Positions 1-7,878 of a stretch of DNA of 12,838 nt are shown piece after piece. The notes beneath the pieces are model-generated. The model did no database searches and was not told where the DNA came from. It saw nothing but the letters and a program-made list of their open reading frames with translations. The stretch is from Byssothecium circinans. Taxonomy: Eukaryota > Ascomycota > Dothideomycetes > Pleosporales > Massarinaceae. A program made the position numbers and the translations under genes. Each line of letters starts with the position of its first letter. The stretch's first letter is position 1. The DNA is taken from the NCBI GenBank assembly GCA_010015675.1, contig ML976977.1:1467044-1479881 (forward strand), given 5' to 3'.

Positions 1-726
1 GCTAGTTTATATATATATAATACACCTATTAGCACTAAAATTATAGCGTGCAGCCTAGACCTATTAGAGAACTAGCGTAGGGAGGGTAGAGATACCTAAA
101 ATTAGAAAAATATAATTAAAAATTTTATATAGCTCGATATTCTTACTATTTATCTATAGATATACTTTATATATATATATATAGAAGTAATATAAATAGT
201 TAGCTACTAGAAATTAGCTTATATAATCTTTATAATAAGGCAGTGTCTAAATTTTTTAAAAACCTATACTTCCTAAGCTAGATCTTTTAGTTTTAGAGGT
301 ATTTACTTACTTTAAACTTTATATATAGCTTTATATAATATATACTATCCTCCTCCTAAGAAGAAAGTAGAGATATCTAATATATATAACTTTATTTAGA
401 AGGTTTTTTAACTTTTCTTACCCTCTACCTTACACCTACTATTATAGTATTAAACCTAGGCTGCAGGCTATAATAACTTAATAGCTATTAACTAATATAG
501 TAATAAGTAAGTCCTAAAAGTTATATAGTATATTACTAATGTTTAGCTATTAATCTATAGGTAAAGGTAGGTTTTACTTAAGATTTCCTTTTTTACTAAT
601 AACTATTTTATTACGTAAGCTATAGCTATAAAATTTTAATAGCTATTAGTTTATATATATATCTATCTAGGTTTAAAATTTTAAAAGAAAATATTAAGAT
701 TTAGCTTTGTTATTAAGATAATACTA
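1..726. repeat. AT-rich, RIP-like degraded repeat tract
   Basis: Almost the whole stretch is A+T, dominated by TA and TATA runs, with stop codons in every frame and no open reading frame worth calling. CpA and TpG are scarce and TpA abundant, which is the signature of C-to-T mutation at CpA by repeat-induced point mutation in ascomycete transposons. I cannot name the original element because no protein fragment survives. The composition switches to normal at about position 725. No gene, RNA gene or promoter is visible here. Confidence 0.75.
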
Positions 727-797
727 GTTGATGTTCCTTGCCAAGCATTTCTGCGCGGTTCGGTGGTGTGCGCGGTTCGGTGGTGCTTTACGTTATA
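727..797 (+). repeat. Left copy of inverted flanking repeat
   Basis: The stretch holds GCGGTTCGGTGGTG twice in tandem (755-768 and 772-785), then ACGTTATA ending at 797. The 43-bp core 755-797 matches the reverse complement of 12747-12789 at 37 of 43 positions; two of the six differences are G/A transitions. A weaker match extends outward through GTTGATGTT at 727-735 (GTTGGTGTT in the other copy). Doubled motifs of this kind are common in subterminal regions of DNA transposons, where transposase binds, but no transposase is present in the window. It could be one end of an element enclosing the genes or part of a separate element copy. Confidence 0.6.
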
Positions 798-1434
798 GGC
801 TAAATTTTTTTTAGTAAATACTAGAAGAGGCTTTAGAGCCTAGAGAATCTTGCCTGCTACTTTAAAGTACTAAAATTAGCCCGCGTTGTAGTTAAATTAT
901 GCGTGGAAATTAGTAACTTATTTAGAGTAGTTGCACACTTTAACTCTAAATAGCTTATTACCCTTAACCTTAGAATTTCTTATTTTGATATACGTTGTAA
1001 TTTAGAGCATAGACCATATGTGGCCAGCTTTAAAACTTAAAAGTACACTTGATATTGCGGTGGAATTGCGCTGTGAAGCGTGGAGTTTCAATTTTCATGG
1101 GGACAAATCTTAAAACCTTAGGGATAAATCTCACCAGCCTCTCACCAGCCACTAATAAAACGGTGGTATTTAGGGAAGAAAGCGGGAAGAAACAGTGGTA
1201 TTTTGGTCCTTTTTTAGCCGAGGTCACATGTGTGGTAGGGTATTGAAAACAGTGGTAGATGGGGGATTATTACGCCAAGCAGTGGTAAGGCGGTCATTTG
1301 CCGCTCATTAAAGATTAGAGGAGCAACAATTTTTTCACTCGATCCAAAGATTGTCATGCCAAATCAGGATAGCATGGCAGCTGCATGGAAGTTTTCGCGA
1401 ACGCGCTAGAGTATCTCTTGCGAAGCTCCCGCAA
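798..1434. other. Gene-free repeat-rich spacer
   Basis: No convincing gene. From 798 to about 1020 the DNA is moderately AT-rich and includes an imperfect palindrome at 911-960. From 1057 to 1290 a short motif close to CGGTGGTA recurs: CGGTGGAA near 1058, CGGTGGTA at 1161, CAGTGGTA at 1193, 1250 and 1280, and TGTGGTA at 1231. GCCAAGCA at 1274-1281 also occurs at 740-747 in the flanking repeat, so this stretch probably belongs to the same element family. The short open frames here (65 aa on each strand at 1030-1246) overlap each other and show no recognisable protein. From about 1314 the composition is like the neighbouring gene and probably includes its 3' untranslated region. Confidence 0.5.
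911..960. repeat. Imperfect palindrome in AT-rich spacer
   Basis: TATTTAGAGT (919-928) and ACTCTAAATA (943-952) are perfect reverse complements separated by 14 nt. The pairing resumes outward with mismatches to 911 and 960. It may be the centre of a small degraded inverted-repeat element; no function can be assigned. Confidence 0.5.
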
Positions 1435-2475
1435 TTAGCCATCCATTACTCGGATTCTCACGCGGTGTACATGATTGCGCCAACCTGTCAGCGCTTGTGT
1501 CTTCCCTTCTCGAGATGTTGCCCTCGTCATCAACGTGTACTCACCAGGTCGCAACTCGAGTGTTGCCCAAAGCTTTTGCCAACTAAAATCCTTCCTCCTT
1601 CCTACACGGGCTTCCTGCCAGGACTCACCTCCATTCCAACTCACCTCGACCTTGGCCACCCCATCACAACTCCAAGCCCATCCCTCTACCTCCAGCTCGC
1701 TTCCGGTGACCAACGCATCCGGCCCAGGTTTTGTGATCATGCTATTGACATCGACTTCCCACACAGGTTTCGTTACATCTTTCGCTACCTCGATGTTGTA
1801 GAATTTTGTTGTGTACGGTCCTTTCGCTCTGTTGTCTTGCAACGACAATTTGCAAAGCCATTTCGTGCTGTTCGTACCAAACCACCCCGGCACAACAAGT
1901 CGCACAGGACCGCCTCGCTCTTTGCCCAACGGTTCTCCGTTCATCGCCCATGCAACCAGCGTCTCCGGTGCAAGTGCCTTTTCGAGCGGTAGATCTTTTT
2001 GGTATCGATCCACAGTCACGCCTGCAAAGGTGCCAGAATCAAGCCCATCAGACCACAGGTACTTCGCAGAAGGAAGTGGCTGGGCGTACTCAAGCAATGT
2101 GCGTAAGGTCACGCCAGTCCACGTGACATTTCCCACTCGCCAGAGTGCCTTCGTTGGAGGGGCCAGCGGGCTTCCGAAGCATTCATGGAAAGCAGTTACA
2201 TCGGTGCTTGGAAATGCTCGTAGTTGGTCGAATGTGAGGGTGTAGGGGCGCTCAACCAGACCATCGATCACAAGGAGGTACCTTTGCGTATCGACGTCAA
2301 CGGCACCCATGTGGATGGTCAGGAACAAGTCGTCTTCGTTTGTTTGTGGATTTGACAAAAGGTGCGGCTTTGGTGGGTGTCTGATACGGAAGCCATGAGT
2401 TTGAGTAATCGCTGCATTTCTTTCGCTGCCGGTGGAAGGTAAAGAGGAGACGGTAGCGGTGGTTGTGGTGGACAT
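1435..2475 (-). CDS. Sulfite oxidase-family molybdenum cofactor oxidoreductase
   Basis: Intronless 346-aa protein. Residues about 55-215 form the oxidoreductase molybdopterin-binding domain. Cys99 in HECFGSP is the expected molybdenum thiolate ligand, and residues 187-206 (ERGGPVRLVVPGWFGTNSTK) are the conserved cofactor-binding strand and loop. Residues about 235-345 form the Mo-co oxidoreductase dimerisation domain, with the family's V-x-V-SWNGGESW pattern at 275-286. There is no cytochrome b5 domain, as in plant and some bacterial relatives, and no obvious signal peptide or C-terminal peroxisomal tripeptide. Canonical sulfite oxidases carry CAGNRR at the Mo cysteine, with an Arg that contacts sulfite; here it reads CFGSPLAP, so sulfite as substrate is uncertain. 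The ATG has a purine at -3, and 394 bp separate it from the divergent regulator gene. The family call is secure; the reaction is not. Confidence 0.93.
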   Translation of the reverse strand: MSTTTTATVSSLPSTGSERNAAITQTHGFRIRHPPKPHLLSNPQTNEDDLFLTIHMGAVDVDTQRYLLVIDGLVERPYTLTFDQLRAFPSTDVTAFHECFGSPLAPPTKALWRVGNVTWTGVTLRTLLEYAQPLPSAKYLWSDGLDSGTFAGVTVDRYQKDLPLEKALAPETLVAWAMNGEPLGKERGGPVRLVVPGWFGTNSTKWLCKLSLQDNRAKGPYTTKFYNIEVAKDVTKPVWEVDVNSMITKPGPDALVTGSELEVEGWAWSCDGVAKVEVSWNGGESWQEARVGRRKDFSWQKLWATLELRPGEYTLMTRATSREGKTQALTGWRNHVHRVRIRVMDG

Positions 2476-2869
2476 GTCGTCGTGTCGCGTAGGAGTGGGT
2501 TTGGAGGTTGTTGAGGAAGCATGCCCAGCCTGGCTGGAGAGACCGCTGAGCTGAGCAGAGGAAGTCAGTTATAACTCATCTTTGCGTCGTCATTAGTTGC
2601 ATTGCTCGAAACAGTGCATTTACTGATGTGAGGGCGCAGTGGAGTGGGAAGTGACGGCGCATGTGGGAAGGTCTGCTCTAGCTGAGTCAGCAGCTTATCT
2701 CCGCCTTCCCATATTGTTCGCCTTCCGCCTTCCGCCTTCCGCCTTACGCAACATTCTTCACCTCTCCCATCTTTCCGCCAACTTGCAGCCGCCTGATCAT
2801 CCACCACACCCGCCATCCCGCCAATCCGCCAATTCAGCAATGGAGTGAACACGGTAGTACGATCCCAAC
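2476..2869. promoter_or_regulatory. Divergent promoter of Mo oxidoreductase and Zn2Cys6 regulator
   Basis: This 394-bp spacer between two divergently oriented start codons must hold both promoters. Pyrimidine-rich tracts lie before the regulator start, as is common in fungal promoters. Four tandem CGCCTTC units (2719-2746, the last ending in A) give repeated CCG triplets, the half-site read by many Zn2Cys6 proteins, and end in TTCCGCCTTAC (2737-2747), which recurs upstream of the transporter gene. A minimal upstream reading frame, ATG GAG TGA, lies at 2840-2848, 22 nt before the regulator ATG. No clear TATA box was seen. Confidence 0.55.
2719..2746. repeat. Tandem 7-bp CGCCTTC repeat, 4 units
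   Basis: Units start at 2719, 2726, 2733 and 2740; the last ends in A instead of C. An isolated CCGCCTT lies at 2701-2707. The array sits in the shared promoter of the Mo oxidoreductase and the regulator and could be a cluster of CCG half-sites, or simply a microsatellite. Confidence 0.7.
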
Positions 2870-4964
2870 ATGGATTCGGTGTCAGACACTCGCGCGCGAA
2901 AACGAGCCGCTGTCGCTTGCGATACATGTCGAAAAAGGTAGAAACACTAGCGACCACTTCCAGTACTCAGCTAAATGTGAGCACAGAAAGCGTCGCTGCA
3001 ACGGTTCGAGACCTCGCTGTAGGCTTTGCGAAAACCTTCGGACTGAGTGTCATTACCAGGAGCCAGTCATAGCTTCTAAAGAGGGCCCCGCGTCGACCCA
3101 ACGGTTCAGGCATCATGACCGATTGGGACGAGAGTTCCATGAGTTTTCCCCCTCAGAAAACTACGATGGAATTCCGAGCCTCAGTAGTGCTGCTGCTCAC
3201 CATGTCGACCCGACGCTGGATGCAATGTCCAATCCGCTCAACAACGAATCTGTGTCACCCGCACTTACATTTCCGCCCGATGGAGTATCTACAAACGACC
3301 AATCTGTCCTGCATCAAAGTAATGAAGCAGCTAAAGACACGATGACCATTCCTTTCAGTCACTCCACGACGACAGGTAGCCTGTTGCACATGCCCCAAAC
3401 CAGCGATTTGCTGGGTCAATATCCTGTCGATCTTTTCTTTCGCATTGAGCAACGAAGACTCCTTCCTCCAGAGTTGTCTCTGAACGACTCTTCGAATGTG
3501 TCTATCACTAATCTCACGCTTGACCGTCCTGCTCGTGACCAACTGGTCGAAAAGTTCTTCATGCTGGTGAACAGCCAGCATCCCATACTGGATGCGACAG
3601 AGTTCTGCACTTTGTATGAGAAGTTCTCCGACTGGACGTCTGAACACACTGATGACTATGCGCTGTGCCTCATGGTTCTAGCGTTGGGTGAAGCTGCTTC
3701 AAAACAGTCAGAAACCAACATGCAGTCCTGGGCACCTGGCACAGAGTACTTCACGCCTAGCCTGCGCATTCTCCTTCAGAGCGGGCTTATGTCTTTTGGC
3801 ACAAACATCGCTCTTCCTCAGGGCTTGTACCTTGCGGCGCTATACTTCAGCTACCTGACAAGACCATTGCTAGCATGGAAGCTTGTGCACATGGCGTCAA
3901 CGAATGCCCAACATCTTTGGATACAGTCAGTCGCCCTGAGATAATGGTCTAATACGATGGTGCAATTTCGGCTCCTGCTGTCGTTACGATCTCCTACATA
4001 GTCGGTGCACTAGCTGATGTCGCTGCCAGGCTCCAAAATAAGTCCAGCTCTTCAGCAGATGATCCGAAACACCAATCTCTGATCCGGTTGATGTGGGCGA
4101 TCTTTGTCTTGGAATGGTACGTCTGCTGTTCAGAACCCATACTCACAAGATATTGACATTGCAGTGATATCATCGCGGAGTACCATTTACCACGCAGCGG
4201 TATCGAGCATGTCGTTGACAATCTTCCGTTCCCTCGACATGGGTCACCGCCAGCGGACCATATGCTGTTCTGGCTCGCAGATCTCTCTGCTCGTAGGCTG
4301 CTGAACCGCGTACACCATACTCTCTATAATGTTCCATTCAAGGACGTGGGCAGTAACGTGAGTGGCGCGAACATTCATCGGGACATCGGCTCTTACACCA
4401 AGGTGTCCAACGAACTGCGCCACCAACTTGAGACATGGTACAACTACTTACCCATCTCAATCAAGCCGGATTTACGAAATCGCAATCCTACGATCGATGA
4501 GACGATATTGATTCTGCGGTACCATGCTTCAGGTGACATCATCTCTCGGCCATTCGTATTCCATGTTTGTGCGCTTCCAGACGGAACGCAGCCACCAGAC
4601 TATGTTTTGGAGAATTGCAAGACATGTATTCACCACTGTCACCAATATCTGCAGGTCTTCGACCGGCGAATCGTGTTGCCATCTGCGTCGACCGAAATCG
4701 TCCTTCATTCGCAAGTCTCTCCGCGATCCAAAGTGGTCATAAAGCTAACATCCCGCCAGGGCTTTGGCCGTAACAATCATTATGACGTTAGCCTCACATT
4801 CGCCATTACTAGGACACCTTGTCGCACACCTTGATGAGCTTCAACAGAAGACGGCCACGCAGCTAGAACGATGGGCATCTCCAGGTTCAAGCATCGAAGC
4901 TATGCTATCAATTGCCAAAATGTTGATAATGAAGCGCAGCATGATGCAAGATTGGCCCATTTGA
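2870..4964 (+). CDS. Zn2Cys6 fungal transcription factor (five exons)
   Basis: Spliced model: exons 2870-2937, 2987-3925, 4030-4116, 4165-4710 and 4760-4964, giving 614 aa. The zinc cluster is complete, with cysteines at 17, 20, 27, 34, 37 and 44 (spacing C-x2-C-x6-C-x6-C-x2-C-x6-C). The first intron (49 nt) cuts the cluster between Lys22 and Arg23-Lys24. The fungal transcription factor middle domain spans roughly 150-480; AWKLVHMASTN (exon 2), LIRLMWAIFVLECD across intron 3 and HLPRSGIEH after it are typical. Intron 2 (3926-4029, 104 nt) has donor GTCAGT, a CTGAT branch site and acceptor CCAG; an alternative acceptor at 4047 also keeps frame. Intron 3 (4117-4164) is standard. Intron 4 (4711-4759, 49 nt) needs a GCAAGT donor, with CTAAC 10 nt before its acceptor. 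After the TGA the same frame stays open for 76 more codons, so the protein may be truncated. It is nuclear and probably pathway-specific for the neighbouring genes. Family is certain; exact exon ends are moderately certain. Confidence 0.88.
4711..4759 (+). other. GC-AG intron in the regulator gene
   Basis: No GT donor gives a phase-correct, well-formed join here. The GTCTCT at 4715 leaves the reading frame wrong by one, whereas GCAAGT at 4711, the usual donor of GC-AG introns, restores it exactly. The resulting intron is 49 nt, like its neighbours (49 and 48 nt), and has CTAAC at 4745-4749 and acceptor GCCAG at 4759. The join gives a sensible helix, VLHSALAVTIIMTLASHSP. GT donors at 4675 and 4687 are phase-compatible but have poor consensus. 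Confidence 0.75.
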
Positions 4965-5192
4965 CATCATCTAAAGACACGAGATGCCGTAAGAAGCTGT
5001 GGTGATTCAGAAGTTACGCCAAATCATCGACAAAGTCTGTCTAACCTCAGCGCACTTTTGGTATTTGCACAGCATGTTCACAGAGGTGCAACAAGGTACT
5101 TGAATTCGTTCAAGGAAGTATGTTACAAATACCAATGGCTGAGAACCTCCTGGCTACTTCAGGAACCGATCACAAATTGCTGCTGGACCTGG
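4965..5192 (+). pseudogene. Possible detached C-terminal coding tail of the regulator
   Basis: Immediately after the regulator's TGA (4962-4964) the same frame is open for 76 codons up to TGA at 5193-5195. The translation looks protein-like, for instance SLSNLSALLVFAQHVHRGAT reads as an amphipathic helix. A single C-to-T change of CGA to TGA would account for the break. Against this, 76 open codons can arise by chance, and a GTAAGA donor with CTAAC and CAG lies inside (about 4988-5050), which could be a 3' UTR intron. The end is only 19 nt from the stop of the convergent beta-glucosidase gene. Confidence 0.35.
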
Positions 5193-5214
5193 TGATGAAT
5201 TACCGAACAGCCTT

Positions 5215-7878
5215 CTACGCGACCACGAAGTCTATCGCCTCCACGATGTGTCGTGAGCTTGTGCCGACATAGCACTTGTAAGCGCCTGTATCTACTCTCC
5301 ATCCATCACGACCTGTGTCGAACCATCGGATGGCCGAAGCATCCAAGCTGAGCTCCACGGCTGCTGAAACCCCCGGTGCTAAATGTACCTTTCGGAAGCT
5401 CGCAAGCGACCTAGGTGCGCATTGCAGGTCACGTTCAGCAATAGCTGGCGACGCTGATACGTAAATTTGGACCACCTCGGCACCTTTAACAGAACCTGTG
5501 TTCGTCACAGCAGCTTTGACTACCGCCGATGTGGTGCCATCAGCGCTGACACTTCCTTCCACTTTGGTTCCGGTAATCTGGAAGGTGGTGTACGAAAGAC
5601 CGAACCCGAATGGCCAAAGAGGCGCAATGTCTTGCGCATCGCACCATCTATACCCAACAAGCACACCCTCGCCGTACGTCACCTTGTCACTCGCGGCATC
5701 GGGATACCATTGGAAAGAGCCGTGGTCCTCGATTCGCTTTGGGAATGTCAGAGGTAATTTACCGGATGGGTTGACCGCTCCGAACAGCACACCAGCCAAA
5801 GCATTGCCGTTCTCCTGCCCCTGATACCAGGCGTGGATGATACCTGCCGCCTCGCCACTCCACGGCATTGCGATGGCACAGGCCGACTGTGTAACGACGA
5901 TGTTATTTGGATTGGCGGCGCACACATCTGAGACGAACTCATTCGTCCGCCCAGGCAAGTGGAGTGAGGTGCGATCGGAGCCTTCTCGCTCAGTGTCATT
6001 ATTGTGCCCAACTATGACTACTACGCGATCTGCAGCTTTGGCAGCCTCGATCGCCGCATCGTACACTGCCTGCTCGTCGGGTAAGAGGAACAAACCCACG
6101 CGCACTCCGGAGATCTTGTGGAACAGCGTGTTGTCATGCGGCTGGATCGGTGGAGGCACGACGGCATTGTCAACCCGGATATTATACTGTTTGCCAGCCT
6201 CAAGATGCCGGTTTGCAAATACTTCAACGCTTCCGCAGTTCATGAAGTTGCCGCTTATCTGTGTCCATTCGGTGTTGTCGATGAGGACTTCATCGTTTAC
6301 AAAGAGCTTCGCTTTTCCGGTGTTCGAAAGACTGAACTGGTAAAGTCCGGATTGTGTGGGACGGAGCATGCCGATCGCACGGTACGAAAACGGCTGGCCG
6401 AGTTCGACGTCTGCAGGCCGATCACCATCGCTCATCAGGTACACGAGCGAGTCTTGCCAGTTTGTCGTCTCCAGGATGTCGCCTTGCAATTCGAACCCAC
6501 GGTAGAAATCGACCTGAAACCCTGTTCCTCCTGTGTTCGGGTTCTTGAGCACATCGCCCATCAGTGGAGGTTGAAGCTGGGTGTATATACCGCGTTCGTG
6601 GATGATCTCGATCTCGGGGTTCGCTTCCTTCGCCAGCTTAGCGATCGACTCGAGTGGGTTCGTGATGTAGTATGGGTTGACAATAGCACTACCTGTGCCT
6701 CCATGGGTGGTGTCCATCGCATTCGGTCCAAGGATTGCCAGCTTGCGGATCTTGGACGGCTTCAGTGGCAGGATGTTGTTGCTGTTCTTGAGCAGGACAA
6801 TGCCCCCTGCTGCGGCTTCTCTCGCGATTTGACGAAACTCGGGACGATCCAGGTTCTCTTCGTTTGCATGAATCTTCCTTATTCCGAACTCGCACTGTCT
6901 ATTCGAGCTGTTACCATTGGCTGCAAGTTGTGGTTGCTCCGCTCTCTGCTTCAACACGCCTGCTTTAGCAAGCAGTCCGAGCAGACGTCGAACTGAAGGA
7001 TCAACGTGTTCTTCCTCAGACACGCGACCAGCTCTGACTGCCGCAGCCAGCGCCCTACCGTACCTGATCGGAGGCCCAGGCATCTCAAGGTCGGTGGTAG
7101 CCATGATGCTCTCGACTGTGTCATTCAATCCTCCCCAATCGCTCATGACGAGATTATCGAACTCCCATTCTTGACGAAGAATGTTATGAACGATATTCTT
7201 GCTCGTATCGACATGCTTCCCGTTGATCTTAGGATAAGCTGTCATCGCTGTCCACGGCTTGGCCTTAAGAGCCATCTCGAAAGGCTTGAGGTATATTTCG
7301 CGCAACGTCCGTTCATCGACCGTCTGGTCCATGTTGAATCGTCGCGTCTCCATGTCATTTGCGACGAAGTGCTTCATGCATGCACCGACACCTTGGCTCT
7401 GTATACCCCGTATGTACGCCGTCGCCATCGTTCCTGTGAGGAGCGGATCTTCGCCGAAGTTCTCGAAGTTGCGACCTCCGAAAGGCGAGCGGCTGATGTT
7501 CATGGTCGGCGCGAGCAGAACGTGTGCTTGTTTGGCACGCGCTTCCTGACCCAACACAGTGCCGACCTTCTCGATTAGTGCTGGGTCGAATGTTGCTCCC
7601 AGTGAGATGCCACAGGGGATGTATGTCGTATGCGAGCCGTCAACCCACTTGGCACCACGAACACCCGCAGGGCCATCGGTCATCTTGAGGCTCTTGATGC
7701 CTAGGCGTTCCACGGATGCGGTTTCCCACATGTTCTTGCCAGAGAGAAGGGTGCATTTCTCGTCGAGGGTGAGCTGCTGTATAATGTTTTCGAACGTAAT
7801 ATCATTGCCGTTGGTACTGGATTTTGACTGTGTCGTTTGAGCACTTCCTCCATGGCCCAATACATCGTGAATGTGCAT
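5215..7878 (-). CDS. GH3 beta-glucosidase with PA14 insert, no signal peptide
   Basis: Intronless, 887 aa. Hydrolyses terminal beta-D-glucosyl residues by the retaining mechanism. The N-terminal TIM-barrel domain (about 28-310) contains MTDGPAGVRG (Asp68, sugar-binding), KHFVANDMETRR from Lys169, and VMSDWGG, whose Asp247 is the expected nucleophile. The C-terminal alpha/beta sandwich (about 355-440 and 600-765) carries DTEREGSDR, in which Glu632 is the likely acid/base by analogy with the Kluyveromyces marxianus enzyme, and GFGLSYT (757-763). Between the two halves of the sandwich lies a PA14 domain (about 448-595). A fibronectin-like domain closes the protein (about 797-870). The N-terminus (MHIHDVLGHG...) is hydrophilic with no secretion signal, so the enzyme should act in the cytosol on an imported glucoside. 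The ATG has A at -3. It is convergent with the regulator and divergent from the nitrilase. A thioglucosidase activity is possible but cannot be read from sequence. Confidence 0.96.
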   Translation of the reverse strand: MHIHDVLGHGGSAQTTQSKSSTNGNDITFENIIQQLTLDEKCTLLSGKNMWETASVERLGIKSLKMTDGPAGVRGAKWVDGSHTTYIPCGISLGATFDPALIEKVGTVLGQEARAKQAHVLLAPTMNISRSPFGGRNFENFGEDPLLTGTMATAYIRGIQSQGVGACMKHFVANDMETRRFNMDQTVDERTLREIYLKPFEMALKAKPWTAMTAYPKINGKHVDTSKNIVHNILRQEWEFDNLVMSDWGGLNDTVESIMATTDLEMPGPPIRYGRALAAAVRAGRVSEEEHVDPSVRRLLGLLAKAGVLKQRAEQPQLAANGNSSNRQCEFGIRKIHANEENLDRPEFRQIAREAAAGGIVLLKNSNNILPLKPSKIRKLAILGPNAMDTTHGGTGSAIVNPYYITNPLESIAKLAKEANPEIEIIHERGIYTQLQPPLMGDVLKNPNTGGTGFQVDFYRGFELQGDILETTNWQDSLVYLMSDGDRPADVELGQPFSYRAIGMLRPTQSGLYQFSLSNTGKAKLFVNDEVLIDNTEWTQISGNFMNCGSVEVFANRHLEAGKQYNIRVDNAVVPPPIQPHDNTLFHKISGVRVGLFLLPDEQAVYDAAIEAAKAADRVVVIVGHNNDTEREGSDRTSLHLPGRTNEFVSDVCAANPNNIVVTQSACAIAMPWSGEAAGIIHAWYQGQENGNALAGVLFGAVNPSGKLPLTFPKRIEDHGSFQWYPDAASDKVTYGEGVLVGYRWCDAQDIAPLWPFGFGLSYTTFQITGTKVEGSVSADGTTSAVVKAAVTNTGSVKGAEVVQIYVSASPAIAERDLQCAPRSLASFRKVHLAPGVSAAVELSLDASAIRWFDTGRDGWRVDTGAYKCYVGTSSRHIVEAIDFVVA

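Noticed and set aside
727..797. tRNA or other RNA gene in the GGTTCGG-containing repeat
   Set aside because: The GGTTCG resembles a T-loop, but no acceptor, anticodon or D-arm can be formed around it, and the motif is simply duplicated in tandem.
1351..1992. 213-aa frame antisense to the Mo oxidoreductase
   Set aside because: It overlaps a confident gene, is rich in Arg, Cys and His as expected from reverse-frame reading, and shows no domain.
3123..3944. Stop codon at 3942-3944 as evidence that the regulator is a pseudogene
   Set aside because: A 104-nt intron (3926-4029) with branch site and CAG acceptor removes the stop and restores the conserved fungal transcription factor frame.
4715..4759. 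Ordinary GT-AG intron from the GTCTCT donor at 4715
   Set aside because: Its length of 45 nt leaves the frame unchanged, so the downstream conserved LAVTIIMTLA segment would be out of frame; the GC donor 4 nt upstream fixes this.
4962..4967. Programmed stop readthrough adding a peroxisomal tail to the regulator
   Set aside because: The context is TGA CAT rather than the efficient TGA CTA, and the extension does not end in a peroxisomal tripeptide; a transcription factor would not need one.
6118..6996. 292-aa open frame antisense to the beta-glucosidase gene
   Set aside because: It lies wholly within strong GH3 coding sequence on the other strand and its translation resembles no protein family; it is a shadow frame of GC-balanced coding DNA.
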